From positions 4,107,001-4,171,000 of the forward strand of contig JAWUZG010000015.1 in the NCBI GenBank assembly GCA_036785705.1: a stretch of 64,000 bases of DNA, in the 5' to 3' direction. Positions 23,336-36,839 of this stretch are shown piece after piece. Source of the stretch: Acanthornis magna (lineage: Eukaryota; Chordata; Aves; Passeriformes; Acanthizidae). Position 1 is the stretch's first letter. Each line of letters opens with the position of its first letter. The position numbers and the translations under genes are program-made. The notes beneath the pieces are model-generated. The model was not told the origin of the DNA, searched no databases, and saw nothing but the letters and a program-made list of their open reading frames with translations.

Positions 23336-26300
23336 AAGGGACAGTCTGTCTTGTGCCATTCCCCTGCAGGTAGAGCCCATGAATCAAAAAAATGAGCTTT
23401 GCTCTGACTTCAGCCACTCTGGAGTGCATTAGCCTAGGCTGGGTCAAATGTTTTTAACCCAGATTGCCTACAATATATAGGTACACAAAACTCTGAGCCA
23501 CCTGCCTTCCCGTGGTTCTTCCAGGGGGTAAAAAAATATGTAGTTCAGACATCTGAGGGGGAAAGTTCCCTTAAAGCCATGAAGAACCACACCAAATCAC
23601 CCTCAAATATGTCCCCTTCCTGCTGTCACAGATGGAGAAGGGAATTTCTGGATGTGGAAAGGTAAAGTTGATGCAAACAAGAGGCAAAAGGGAATCAGGA
23701 GCTCAGAAGATAAAAGCAGAGCTCACAGAGACTCAGCTGAGCTCTCAGAGGAAACCAAGCTCCAGGAACCCAGAATTACACCGGGCTGAGCTCAGAGCAT
23801 CTTGGGGAGGCTGAAGGGCTCCTGCCCTTCTACCAGAGCGTCTGATATTTCAGAGTTCCCATTTCTTTCTGATTTCAGCCAAGTGGGAGTGGCTCTTTCT
23901 GTTTCAAGCATTAATCCAGTGGGTTATTCACCCACACGCCTCAGGGTTTCATATGAGTACACAAGAGGATTGCCACACATCGAGCAAATACACGGGAGGC
24001 AGGGAAGAAAAGAGGGATGGAGGCAAAGTGGATCCAGTGTAGGAGCTGTGTCCTGGTAAAAGACACATCAGAGACTGTGTGCAACCCCCAGATCACCACA
24101 GAAGATATTTCTCTCCCCTGGAAGCCACAAGACCTAAATCCATGTGCTCATGGCACAAACTTGGGAGCTCATAATGGTTCACAGTGAGCTATTTGCCTTT
24201 AGAAGGAAAAGGTTTGAACATCCAAGGGCTTGGCCTGGCTGGGGCAGCCTCTTGCTCTGCTGCTCTCTCAGCTGTGACTCAGCCTTCCCCCAGGTCTTTT
24301 TGGTCTTTCATTAGGAGGCTGCAATGACATTGCTAAAAAATCAGAAGGAAAATCCAAGATGGCAGCTGGGGTGGCTTTGTTGGGTGAACAGTGCTCATCT
24401 TGAATATACTGGCCAGGCAATTAAACATTTTCCTGCTGTTTCCAATATCCCATTCCTCTCTCAGAGGAGGGTCTGCTTTTACTCATGGCTACACTCATGC
24501 TGGCCCACTGGAGAAATGAGAACAAGGTTTGGTATTCCAGGGCTGATCTGTGTGTCCTTTACTTACTCCTGTGAAAGCATTATCAGCCCCAGCCTTCCAA
24601 ATATCAAAAGATGCTGAGACTAGTTTGAAAAAATGCTTTTTTTTCCCCCAGTTAAAAACATAAAATAGAGTAAAAAAGCCTTCCATGTATTTGCTTATTG
24701 TTTTTGGAATCTACACACTGACTATTTGAAGGGTTTTTTTGTAGCAAAAACATCCTACAATCTCAATTACTGAACTAAATGAATTCTGAGATTTCTGGGT
24801 AGATGGAGGAGCTGGTGACTATCTAAAAGAGCACTGAGCCCCCCAGCTGTTGTCAGCATCATTTCTGTGTGCTCCTGAGCATCACATGGAGCTGGTGTAA
24901 TTCCCCCTGCAGGCACTGCGAAACACATCTCAAGGGTTTGGACAAGGAAAGGGCTGCACTGGACACCATCCTGCACTCAGAATGGGACATTTCCCTCTGT
25001 CCATGGCACCTGCAACATCAGCAGCACAGCCCTCAGGCCCCAGCCTGTCCTCCCAGCCTGCACAGCCACTCCTCTGTCCTCTCTCTATCTGAAGACAAAA
25101 CTCTTCACCATTTCTCCTTCTTCTTTTCTCCCCCACAAAGAAGAACTTGCCAGGTCTGCATCTTTTTTCCTGAACTGTTTCCTCTTTCTGATGTTAAAAG
25201 CATCTGCAGGACAGCTCAGTTCCATGCTGAGATGTCAACTCTTTTTCAGCAGTGGTGTCCAACAACAGCTCCCAGGGCACTGCAGGACACTGTGTGTGGA
25301 AAATGTGTCTGTCCTGTGAGGAACAGGACAGCTCTGCTCTGCCCAGGTGAAACCAGGGCAATCTCCAGCTCACAGACCAGCATAAACTCATCCACAGCAA
25401 AAGCTAATCTTCCTCTGGGTTTGTTTATCTGCTGCAGGGTTTGTCAGAGCTGGAGCTCTGCACTTTGCTGACCTCCTTGCTTGGCTCCCAGATGGGACCT
25501 GGGTCAAGTCCTTTTGGCTCAGAGCATAAGCAAAGCACGCTCAGGTTTGTGCCCAGCACCTCTCCTGGTGTTCTGGTCAATGCATTTGTCCCACAGCACA
25601 CAACCAGCGCTGGGATGGGCAGCAAACACCTAAAGAGGAGTGGAAAACAGCAGCAGGATTCCCTCAACCCAAGTGAAGTCAGCTCAGCACTTTTGCACAG
25701 GGTGATTCAGCTGGAGATGAAGCATTAGAGCTGTATTGGAAATAGCTTTTGTTTCCCGAATGGATGTTTGAAGCTTTGATTGGATTTTTTTTCCCTCTCA
25801 TCTAAATCAGGATGAAAGGAAAAAATTGAAATTTCTTTACAGATCTGTGATTTAAATATAAGGGGAAAGGCTAGGCCAGTGGAGTGATTCCCTTTTTTAT
25901 GTTGACCCTTTATTTTTAAATGACTATACATTAATGTGAATTTCAAATGCAAGACTAGTTTCAAACAGAAAATGGAAATTTTGCTTTTTTTGAAAATATA
26001 GAAACCACACCTATTTTTTTCTTCTAAATATCTTTTAAAGACAGGAATCAGAAACCAGCCGTTTCCCACAAAAAGGCCTGGTTTTCACTGAATTTGCATT
26101 TTTGACTGAAAGCCTTGTTTCAAAGTCTTGAAATTAGATCATGGTGAAGCAGCATTTATATCTAATTGGCCTCGAGGAAGAAGAAAGCTCTGTGGGTGGG
26201 ATCCATCTCACCTACTTACAGGTGTTTAGTCTAAATTATACGTCAGTCGTCAGGGGCACTTCCAAAAGGCTTTACTCTCTATACTGGTTGTAAAAAATGC

Positions 26301-26999
26301 CTAGAGAGGTGGTTTACACTTGATACCCACTTTTTCAGTGGTTAAAACTACATGGGAGAAATCCTATCCTCGCTGTTCACACTCTGGCTGAGGAGGGAAG
26401 CTCAGCATCACAGCTTTGAGGATTTCAAGCTGGGGCATGTTGGGAGAAGAAAAAGGAGCCAGGTCCTTCATCAGTTCTTCAAAAAGGAGCCAGATATTTT
26501 TAGGTGACAGAAAATAGAACAGTTTTGTGGAGAATGAATCAGCTGAAGGAACACTGGTTATTTCCATGGTCAGGTAAAACTTTAAAAAATCTTATTTTTT
26601 TCCTAAATGTTCCTTGATTTTTTTTTTTTTTTTTTTTTGCGATTCTTTTGTAATTTGTCTCTGATTGTAGATGGATTTTTTTTTCAGAGCAATGTTTATT
26701 TTTCTGCTCTGCTGGGTTCCTTCCTTTCTTTTCCCAGCAAAGTGCTTCGAATCCATTTGTAATGCTGCCTGCAAGACAAGTAATATCACCTGCAAAATCC
26801 CCATGTGCGACTGGAGCAACTTGGTATGGAAATCAAAAGTGAGCACAACAGTACATGCACTTTGCTTTATTTAATAGTTGCTAAAAGGAACATGCCCTTT
26901 ATTATTGTGGTTATGTTTGTCCCTTTTTGCAGGGCTGTTTGGCTCCTGTAATGTTTGTGCTCGCAGACTGGTTTGCGAGGGCAGAGCTGTCAAGCCATT
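23336..26999. other. Non-coding unique sequence
   Basis: No gene can be supported. The longest open frame here is 200 codons (24869-25471, plus). It is rich in Ser, Cys and His, has no recognised domain or exon-like boundaries, and is partly shadowed on the minus strand. A T21 run lies at 26618-26638. A small CRE-like pair (ACGTCAGTCGTCAG) lies near 26240. Confidence 0.6.
26618..26638. repeat. T21 homopolymer
   Basis: An uninterrupted run of 21 T with no clear polyadenylation hexamer or duplicated flanks. I treat it as a simple homopolymer. Confidence 0.9.
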
Positions 27000-27280
27000 T
27001 GCCCTTTAATTTGAGGTGCAAGGCCAGTTTATAAACAGAAATCTTCAGATTTCATTTTCAGACAGCTATGCTGGATGAAGCTTGGCCTGCGGCTGGAGCG
27101 TTTTGGAAAGCATATGTAGGAAGTGAACACGGCAGACGGTGTGAGGAGCAGACGTTTATAGGACAACCTTTATAATCACCATGCATTGAGAGTAAAAATA
27201 TTCATAACAATAAACAGACCAGTGACCAACCCCTGATGGCTTTGATGGTCAACTTCTTTGAAATTTAAAGTGATAAACAC
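27000..27280. promoter_or_regulatory. Candidate conserved non-coding element beside CR1
   Basis: CpG-containing words lie within an otherwise AT-rich block (27080-27160), followed by ATGCAT, AATATTCAT and AACAAT words (27180-27215). The mix resembles slowly evolving regulatory DNA. It ends about 60 bp before the CR1 fragment. I see no coding potential; the call rests on composition only. Confidence 0.25.
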
Positions 27281-27343
27281 ACAGAGACAAGGAGCAATGT
27301 TACAGGACACCTCAGGGAGGCCCTTTACACACACTTGACCAAA

Positions 27344-27484
27344 GAATCATAGAAATATAGAATGGTTTCTGTTGGAAGGGACCTTAAAGCTCATCCAGTT
27401 CCAGCCCCAAGCCATGGGCAGGGACATCTTCCACTAGACCAAGTTGCTCAGAGCCCCGTCCAACCTGGCCTTGAACATTTCCAG
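27344..27484 (-). mobile_element. CR1 LINE 3'-end fragment
   Basis: Read on the plus strand it begins AGAATCATAGAAATATAGAATGG, the reverse complement of the short terminal repeat of avian CR1 elements. GTTGGAAGGGACCTT, a CATGGGCAGGGACATCTTCCACTAGACC-like block and TCCAACCTGGCCTTGAACA follow in consensus order. The element therefore lies on the minus strand, has an intact 3' end at 27344 and is 5'-truncated near 27484, as is usual for CR1. It retains no part of the reverse transcriptase. It is the clearest evidence that the DNA is avian. Confidence 0.95.
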
Positions 27485-30400
27485 AAACAGCTGCTGGAAA
27501 TAAATCTGACACTACAGTGCTTTCTATGTACTGAGTGTTTGATGCAAATTAATTTGGGGTTTCCTTTTGTATACGTGGAGTTTTACAGGGCATATATTTA
27601 GTTAGAGCTCCCACAGGAAAAAAAGAAAGCAAATTTGTAAACTACAGAAGTTGGAGAAGTTTCTGGTTTTGTTTTTGTTTGTTTCAAAGAAAAGAAAGAG
27701 AAAGGATATTCCTCTCTGTGTTGCAAAACAATCCAATTGTCTATGTGTAACAATACAACACAATGCTCTCTTCCCATTCTCACATTTGGCCTCTGCGCAG
27801 GACATAGCCTTTAGAGCTGCAGTCCCCACTCAGTCTGGGGAAGGGTTTCAAAAGCATCTTGGTGCAGAAATCGTTCCTATTCCGCATCCTAGTGTGCAGA
27901 ATTCCTTACAGCGATGCCTCCCTTTCCATTCCAGCTGTGCCGTGCCCAGTGCGGAGGAGCTGAGCAGCTCCTCACACCCTGAGCTGAAGTGGTACTAAAG
28001 AGGTGTAAAATAAGGCTTCCCTTCATGAGCAAAAGGGTCACAGCCCTGAGCTTTCAGGGCTCCACTGACAGCAGATCTTACTGGAGACCTGCCCTGCTGA
28101 ACCTGAGCAGTGACCATTGCCAGGGGTTTGTAGAGTCTGGAAAAACAGACTGGATTTGCCTGCTGGGATTCCCATAAAAAGCATAGCTGAAACTTAGGCC
28201 TGATCATGAGCTAGGAGATAAATGCCAAGAGAAGAGTGTGAGGCCTCAGAATGAAACTGAAGGACTATCTTTATTAATATATTTTCTTGTCAGACTATTT
28301 TTAAGTGAGTCTCCCTGCAGCAGGCATGCAAAGATTTTATTTCTTTGGAAATAAAGGATCGGGCCTAAGGTCCGTTCTATTTTCAGGGCAAACACATAAC
28401 TCCCATTCATGTTAATGGGAAAGCTTCTCCTGCTTCAAGGGAAGAACAGATCCATTAGAGATACTATTATTAGGGTATTATTTTAGACCCCCTGATCCCC
28501 TTCAACAGTGGGAGCTGGTGTGTAAGTCAGGTCAGTGTCAGAGCTGTTCCCTGCTGGTTTGCTCCTCATAATTCTGTCCCACAGCACAAATCTAAGTGTG
28601 GTACAAGACCATGTTGGTTTTTGACATTGCATTGTATCAGCCTGGTTTGTTTTGTTTCCTTGAGGATATCTCAGCGAGATGAAAAACAAAATCTGCCAGA
28701 CCCAGGATTGCCTCCTAGAGGAGAGCCCATTGGAGATAAAGGCAAAGCTCCGTGAGTTTGGGACCTGGCATGACCTACTTAGCAGGCAGAGTTATGAGAA
28801 CCCATGTCAGGACAGTTTGTTTTTCAGCCTGGTTTCTCATGGGAACGCGGCTTATGCAACCGCGCTGTCTGTGCGTCTGTGTCTACATCCTCCTCCCCTC
28901 CCCAATAACTTTTGGACTCATTGCTCAATTCCAACCAGCTTTGGCAGGGGGGTAGAGGTTCCAGGGGTGCTGCTGGTCCTGCAGGCGTTTTAGATTCAGT
29001 GCAGTGAGGCTCCAGGTGTTCAGTGCAGCAGGTTCTGCCCCAGCATGAGTTTGTGAGGCTCAGAGCAGTGCAGAGCTGCTGGCGTTGGCACGGTGCTGCT
29101 GGTGGATCCACTGTCCAGCACATTCTGCTTCTCCCTTTTTGACACTGACCCACTCACGGGTGAGCCTCTCAAACCTCACCTCCCACTTTGTTTCCTTTTT
29201 GGCAAAACAAGGTGAATTGGAGAGGTTTTGTTGGCTAACAGTTTTAAAACACACCGAGGAATGGCAGGGAAGCATCTCTGCTGCAATCTGATGAGTTTTA
29301 AAGCAAGGTTAGAGGGGAATGAGGAGCACCTGTGGGCTCAGGACCATCTGACCTGAGCAAAAATTCCCTCTGCCAGGGCTACAAATGATGTGACACTGCC
29401 AAAAATTGTCATTGTAAACCTCACACACCCAGGACTCGGGAATCAGCTCGAATCAGGGCCTCACTCAGACCTAGTGCAGATCCTTTCACCTCCCTGCCTT
29501 CCGAAAGATACCTTGGCACTGCTGCCATGTGAACTCAGTTCATTACAGGGGAGGAAATTACAGCCCCACGGACTTCACAGAGAATATTCAGCACAGGTAC
29601 AGCATTTAATGACACGCAATTAAAACACTCCACATCTAATTCCTGAGAAATGGTGGGGTTGGAGGGGGACTGCTTCCAGCGAGCAGGTGATAATGAACTC
29701 CCCAGATCACAGAGGCATCATTTCAAAATCATAGTGTGAATTTATTAAACATGCTGTGGAGGACAAATGTTATTATATGAATATACAGGGAAAGACAATA
29801 GATTAGGAAAACTCCTTGGATTTCTGGTTCCACATTACATGCATGACAGCTTCTTTTGGCTCATAAATAACAACAGAAGAATGCACATGAATACTTTCAA
29901 TTATTTGTAGGGGATTTTAGGGATCTTCCTCTCATAAATTCTCATTTTTTTGGGAAAACTGGGTTTCATGATGGCTAAACAGATGAGGAAAATGTTTCCA
30001 TTTATTTCATTAAAGTTTCCCAAAAGAGCTTGAGAAACTGGTATTGTAAACATTGTATAGTACAAATAAAAAAGGTGTAATTAATTAGTGGTTTCTTTGG
30101 AGTTAGTGCATGGGGGAAAAAGACCCTTCCAGGACACAATCCAAAATCGTGATGCTTCTTGAAAGGAGTTCAGGATAATCTCAGACTGCTAACTTCTTCT
30201 AGAGCAGATACTGAACAGTGACATGTTTGTCAAAAATGTTTGTGAGCCTCAGGCTTACCTGTCGTACCTGTCTGTGTCTCCCTGAGTCTGAAAATCACAG
30301 CTGAAGTTCCAGGCTGCATCTCCTTCGGCCCAAAGAGATCCTCAGCCAAAGCTGGATCACCTGTAGGTGCTTTTCATCTTTACATAAAACTCTTTATAAC

Positions 30401-32399
30401 CAAAATATTCCCCACTCTCCTGAGTGTTGGTTGGCTCTGCTAGGGGCTCTCTTCTCTTCCTAAGTGGTCGAGACTTGGTACAGTGCTCTCTGGATTATTT
30501 TCCCTCCTTCCCAACCGGTGTATCTCCTTTGAAGTCAAAGGAGCTACTGTGATTTTTTGCCCCATTGAGATGCTCACCGTGGAAGAAGGATATGAAAGAC
30601 TACTGCTCACAGGGTGGGAGCTGCTGGTTTCCAGTTTCTCATTAATTTTTCACTTGTCTTTCATTTCAGTGGGTCTACACTGTGCTCCACCTTTGGCACA
30701 GACACAAATACTATTTTTTTCATGTGGTTCAGTGGGAGGAATGGTTTTAATCATTAAAAGCAAAGTAAAAATTATTTCAAGCAAAATTCCAGAGCCTCTC
30801 TGCATCCATTTATCTTTCCATGGCTTCCTTAAAGCATTGCCTACTTGCTCTCTGGGGAATATGTGCTCCAACTGTGTTTCACCACATTTACAGGAGCAGT
30901 CACATATGACCAAGACTAAAATTTAACCTTAATTGCCCACAGGCTGCTGCCATTGAACCCTGATGCCACGTAGGGTTTTAAAGTGTTGAAATGAACCCAG
31001 TAGAAACAATAAGAAAGGCAATACCATATTTAGTTGTGAACTATCTTTAAAAATATTAATATGCTAAATTCTGAGCGATGAAGGCTCACATCTCTTGAAA
31101 GAATGTGTAATTTCCTGTAATCATCTCCTTAAAACATCCCTGCTCAGGACTTTGAAGCAGTCAAAGAAGAGAGGGGTCCCTGGAGGGCTCACCAGTGCTC
31201 CTTGCTGAGGCAGGGCTTTGGAGAGTGAACCACTGCCTGTGACTGGATCCCTGCCCTCCGCCAAGGATCAATAAAGTTTTATGCACCTTCCTCGCAAGCC
31301 TCAGGTTTTGATTCCAGGTGTTCACATTAATCTGGGACACAATGGAAGGAAGAAGTTGCTATGGTTGCATGGAGATGGCAGCTCAGTCTGGGCCGGCTTT
31401 AGTTAACAAGTGCAAGAATTTTAATTATCTCAAATAATCACACTCCTCGGAGCTTTTCTGCTGTTTGTTGAAGTCCACTGAGCACTGATGTAACGATTGC
31501 TGCAGATACCAGAGTGTTTGGGGTCTCCAGTGCTCAGGAACATCGTGCCCTATGAAGAAATCTTTGTGCCTCACCATCCCGTCAATGGCAGAGGTCACCA
31601 AATGATCCTGGGTGTTAAGGGAAGTCATAGCAGAACAGGACATAAGTTCATTTTCAATTTGAATTTCACAACTGTGTGATCTCAGAATGTAAAACCAGCC
31701 CTTAGCTCTTAAGAGTAAATCCTTCCTAGGGACTGAGGAGTTTGCATGCTTTTGTAGGCTTAGGGCATCATTTTAACCCCTGGGCTTGTGAAAACTCTGT
31801 TTAATGACACCTGCAACTGTTAGAAATTATTGCAGCCCTCAGCCTGTAGTAATTGGGGACCACAGTTTGTGCTGCAAGCATTGCTCTCTGGAGCTGCCCT
31901 TCCCAGCCAGAACTCCTCAGTGGAAGGTTCCTGAGAGCCACCTCTCATCTCCACAATTTCCCTCTCCATGATGTGCCCCTTTTTGTTTCATCTGACATTT
32001 CTGTCACCTTTAAGAAGCCTCATAGAGAAGGGGCCATGAGGTTTGGATGTAATTGGCATATGGATGGTGCTTAGATTTTTTTAATACACAGTTTTTATAA
32101 GGATGCTTTTATGTTTGCCTCCATTCTTTGATCTCCACTTGAAAAATGTTTTTCATGGAGTTTGTTTGAAAGCACAAATAATCGCTTACCACAACTAAGG
32201 GCTAGCAAATAGTTCTAGAAAAGAAAGAAAACCAAAGAGAATCATGAGCTGATGGAGATGCCTTGAAAGATGTTTTAGAAACAGCTTGTAGCGGCACATT
32301 TTGCAGGACTGTTCATCAAGTTAATTCTCCTAGCGCATTGGCATTCTTGGATATGATAATAACAACAAGGAAAGTTGTAATGGATTTCTGAAATGGGAG
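27485..32399. other. Non-coding unique sequence
   Basis: I find no supported gene. A 5-bp CG-rich inverted repeat CGCGG/CCGCG with a 9-base loop is at 28847-28865. The stretch 31488-31640 is open on both strands (60 and 72 codons) without recognisable protein. AT-rich DNA lies at 29720-30080 and 30990-31080. Confidence 0.6.
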
Positions 32400-33240
32400 T
32401 GTTTTAATAGATTTTAGTAAATTACATTGTATTCAATACTATAGTGTTGTGATATGACACACTACAATGAAGGATAAAGTCACTTGCAGATATAATCAGT
32501 GGTTCAAAAATAAATATGATTATTGCCACGGAAGATGATATTTAACTAAATACGTCCCTGAAAAGGGAGAAGCCCTGAAAACCATAAAATATCACTATTC
32601 TTGTCTGATAGAAACAGGAGCAGTCACAGTGGATGGGGAGAACTAGTCCAGCTTTTTGCAGTGCATTTATAACAGAAGGCACTTTTGTCATGGCAGATGA
32701 GCTGTAAATTGAGATACTCTTATGAAGGAGAGTCATCTCAGGGTGACTCAGCATGACTGCAGGTCCCAAAAGCCTTGAAGCAGTCTTCATGCCAGGCAAA
32801 AACCGTCTGTGTTACCCCACTGACCTTGCGGATCTTCGTGATAATCGTGTGGGGTGCAGGTGTATGCAAGAAAGCCCATGCTGAGAGAGGATTTATTCCC
32901 TTCAAAATCTCTAAGGTCTGGGAGAAATCCCCCTGTCAAAGACCAACCAAACGGCAGAATATTTAGAAAATGTTAAAAGTCAATTCTTTCTGTCACTAGC
33001 ATTAGACTGCTGTAGTGCAGAGCAGTTAATGATGAGGCTTCATGAAATAAGACATTCATCTCCACTTGTAATGCAAGAGCCATACCACTTGCTTCAGCCT
33101 TAATCTTTCATGAGTTATGGACTCTTCTGTGATTCATAAAACAAATAAATCACACCTCTAAGCTACCATCTATTTATTACCACTTTTTAAATGTTGATCA
33201 TAGTATAAAAAGGGTATCTTTTGCTTGCCAGAGGTTGTCA
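32400..33240. promoter_or_regulatory. AT-rich candidate regulatory block
   Basis: This long AT-rich CpG-poor stretch has repeated TAAAT, TTAAT and ATTCAT words and a local run of CATAAAACAAATAAATCA type (33130-33160). It may be conserved non-coding DNA or simply AT-rich intergenic sequence. An 85-codon minus-strand frame (32542-32799) shows nothing recognisable. Confidence 0.2.
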
Positions 33241-35783
33241 GCTACTGAGCAGCATTTGGGAACCAGAGTCCTGATTCTGCATACAGCTGGACACAGGGTT
33301 TGTCTTTGTTCCTGAAGACAGCCAGCTCCATGGAAGTGCACTCATGGGGCTGAATGTGCAAATTTCGTCCCATTCTTTCAGGCTATGCTTGTAGTGAGCA
33401 AGCCAGATGATCTAAAAGATGACAGAAAGTCCCTGGCCTTCCTTTTTAGAGAGAGACAAAGCCTGATAGGACTTGCCAAGTTATGAAACCAGGGGGAGAA
33501 TAAGGGAGAAATTAACTTGGGACGCAAAAAATCAGACTAGAACAAATATTCAAATTATAAGGAGACTTATAAGCCAGAAACCACAGTTCCTCTGGTACTT
33601 TAACATGCTCTGTGCTCATTTCAGGGTTATTCTCTTTGCAGTAGAGAGTCCACACACAGAGGATGTCAGTCCAGCAGCCCTGGGAGGGGTTTGCTGCAGG
33701 CTGGCAGAAAACTTTGCACCCAATATTCACAGTGAGAGAAAAAAAAAAAAAAAGGAGTAAAAGCATGTGGCTTTAGGAACCTTCTGTGCTTCCATTTTTG
33801 AGGAGAGTCCTCCTGGTTGGTTCCCAAGCTGTATGACAAGGTTGGCAGTCTGGTTGGCTTGGCTGTTCCCAAGACCCACTGGTGTCAGCAGGGAATTGAA
33901 TTCACTCCTTCCACCTCCTGCCTACAAAGAGCACAACAGCTCACATTGTAGCTACTGACCTTGGCCTTAGATTTCAAAACCTCAGGGGCACAGAGGAGTT
34001 ACTGAAGTAAATAAATAAAATGAAACACAGGCCTCTAAAGTGCACAAGGCATGAAGTACTCTCCCTTGAAACCATGTCCATATCTGTTCCTGCCCAAATG
34101 GAAGTTTATGGATATAGGGACCTGCTTTGGAGCTCTTCTTCATATTTGTCTTGTCTGTGATTTGTTTGAAGGAATTATAAATGTATGGATCTCCCAGGGC
34201 ACTCCTTGTAAATTATAGTGAAACCTTGGCTGTGTTATGACTCCAGCACCAACTGCATTACTGCAAAAAAACCTGGTCTGTGGACTCCAAGAAAAAGCAC
34301 AGTAATTGCATGTCCTTTTGAAGAAATGCTAAAAACCATATAAATACTAACCAAGTGCAATCTTTCCTCTTGTTATATGCTGCATGTTCCATTAGACAGC
34401 ATTCAAATCCTGTGTCATATTTGGGTAGTTTCTTTCTGTGAAATGCAGGTGGAATGGGAAAACTGGAGCTCAGTTACCCAGATGATGCAGACAATATTTT
34501 CTGCTCCCTTTGGAAAATAAATAAAAAGATTTTTTCTATATAAAGGACTGCTGTAATAAAAGAAATTCAAGAGGCACGTTAGTAAAACACAGTCCTTCAA
34601 GAAAATAAATGCTTTCCAAAAAACAAAGAGGAAAAAAAGCATAATTCAGAGAAAGAAGAAGAGGGAAAAAAGCAGAATTCAGAAGCAGAATACAGGAGAA
34701 ACACTCCTAAATCTCAGGTTGAGTAAATGCCTGCTGCTGATCTTCTGCTCCTTTTGTTTTTAAAGAACTGAAGTTCTCGGTGTGTAATGGTGTAGTGGTG
34801 GTTGCAGCTTTAATTTCAGTTCGCTTTTCCCTCAGAGATGTTTCCTCACTCCAAACCCATGGTGAAGCTGACTGGGGAAGCTCCCACTCTAGATGCTGCT
34901 CAGATATATTTACAAAAAGAATCCTGGATGCTCATGTTAAAGCACCTACACAGACTCATGTCCTTCAGCATTTAAAAAAAAAAAAAAAGGGTTCTAGTGC
35001 AGATTCTTGTTTTCAAAGGAGCAAAATGAACAAGTGGAAAAAATCTGGTCATTGATGACAGCAGAGCTTCCTATGAGTGATCACTGTAGCATGCCTCAGG
35101 TTTCTGAAGCAGCTGTTGATAAATGACACCAGAAGGTGTCTTTTGGCTAGGAAAGCTGCCCATTTTCATAAAGATTGTGTTCTGAAACCCCTGCAATTAT
35201 ATTATACTGCTCTTGCACCACTCTGTGGAATTTGCTTTTTATTTCTTACAGCTTCATGCAGACTCCAGCAGTTCATCCTCCTTATTAAACCTAAACATCA
35301 ATCTATAAAAGGGCTCTTGATTGTCTAGACAACTACTTGTGAAAGTTTCCTTTGTTTCTGTGTCCCTGGGGGTACCCACACTGCTCCCTCTGTTCTTGTC
35401 TGTCAATACTCTTTTGGCCAAAATTTTGGGGGTTTTGGGTTTTTTTCCCCATGTCTGCCAGTTATTTTTGTTTTGGAAACCAACTGAAAAAATATTTCAG
35501 TGCTGTTTCTTGATACTTTTTCTTTTTTAATAAATAAATGCCAACAGCCTGGAGCTTATGAGCAGCCCTACAGTAATAAAAGGATGTACACAGCAGGCAG
35601 TACTCAATTTGCAAAAGAAAAACAGATTAACATTTCAGGTTTCTGAGGGCTTTTTGTCAACAACAAAACATTTTAAAACATCAATCTAGTAGTAATTGCA
35701 TTTATCAGTGCATTCTAGGCTGGCTCTTTGGCTGATTCCCTTAACATCATGGAATGGAGTGGTAGCTATTGGAAGTCTTTTTA

Positions 35784-35804
35784 ATATATATATATATATA
35801 TATA
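35784..35804. repeat. (AT)n microsatellite
   Basis: About ten uninterrupted AT dinucleotides, flanked by AT-rich unique DNA. Confidence 0.9.
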
Positions 35805-36760
35805 AAGTGAACACACAAGTCAAGTTGATTTGACTGTATGCAATTCTCATTTTGGGGATGAGAATTACAAACACTAGAATGACATGAATACATGGGTAAT
35901 GGCAGGAGAGTGAACACCCACAGCCAGGCCCTCAACAGCTGCAAAGATTGGTACCAGGTCCTATTCCTGGGCACTTCTACAGAAAGAAAGTTCATTGTGA
36001 GCAACAGTGAAAAAAAGCACTTTAATTTTTTTTTTAAAAAAACCCTCAGCGGAGACTTTAAGAAAACACCATGGCAGTATCATTTCCCTGTTCCTTCAGC
36101 AGATGCTCCCCAGTCACTTTTCAGGTATAATGCCACTGATTGCATCCAGGCAAGGAACAACACGGAGCGAGACGCTGCTCTCCTGCTCCGCATTCCCTAT
36201 GAGCCTGGAGAGCTGCCAGCAATCAGCTCCTGGGAGCCTGCTGCTCCTGAATAGCCCTCTGAGCACATCCTGCAGCCCCGGGGATGCCTGGGTGCAGCCC
36301 TGCCCCTCGGAGAGCTGCGTTCGGCACAAAGAGCTGCAATACACAGAGGCTGGATCTGCTCTGCGCTGGGCAAAGGCAGCAGAATTTTCCTATTTCTTCC
36401 TTACACAGTTGCCCCAGCTGCTCTTCTGTTCTTCTTCATACTTTTTTTTTTTGTCTTTCGTTATTCTGCTTGTCTTTCTCACCTGATGGAGAACAGACAC
36501 TTCTTTTTAAAGTTTTGTATTAGAGAAAAGTAATCTGAAGCCTGAATTTATGCTAATGGACTTAGACACTCCTGATAATTTTGTCTTATGTATATTTATT
36601 AGGTTTTTTTTTTCCTTCTAACATCATTAGATTTGTTTTGAACTCAAAGGTCAGTTTCTACACCAGTATAAATCAATGTAACTACATTGATTTCAAGGAT
36701 TGCAGCATCTTTCATTAATTCTTATTGCCAGAGATAGTGTAGCTGTCTCTGAGGAAGAAG

Positions 36761-36776
36761 ATATATATATATATAT
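36761..36776. repeat. (AT)8 microsatellite
   Basis: Eight AT units directly following a purine-rich GAGGAAGAAG stretch. Confidence 0.9.
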
Positions 36777-36839
36777 TTATACATGCATTTTGATTTAAAT
36801 CACAAAGAAAAAAGAAACTTCTGTGAAGAATGTAATTCT

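Larger units (their letters stand above)
33241..36839. other. Non-coding unique sequence with simple repeats
   Basis: An A15 run is at 33739-33753 and an A run lies near 34974-34988. (AT)n microsatellites lie at 35784-35804 and 36761-36776. A small GC-rich spot with several CpG is at 36160-36325; overlapping frames of 120 and 159 codons cross it and are not recognisable. A pyrimidine-rich tract is at 36415-36480. No gene is supported. Confidence 0.65.

Noticed and set aside
24869..25471. 200-codon plus-strand open frame
   Set aside because: Low-complexity Ser/Cys/His-rich product with no known domain, opposed minus-strand frames and no exon context.
26671..26874. Cys-rich frame with a signal-peptide-like start
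   Set aside because: The hydrophobic start comes from T-rich DNA; 67 codons, no known cysteine pattern and no splice support.
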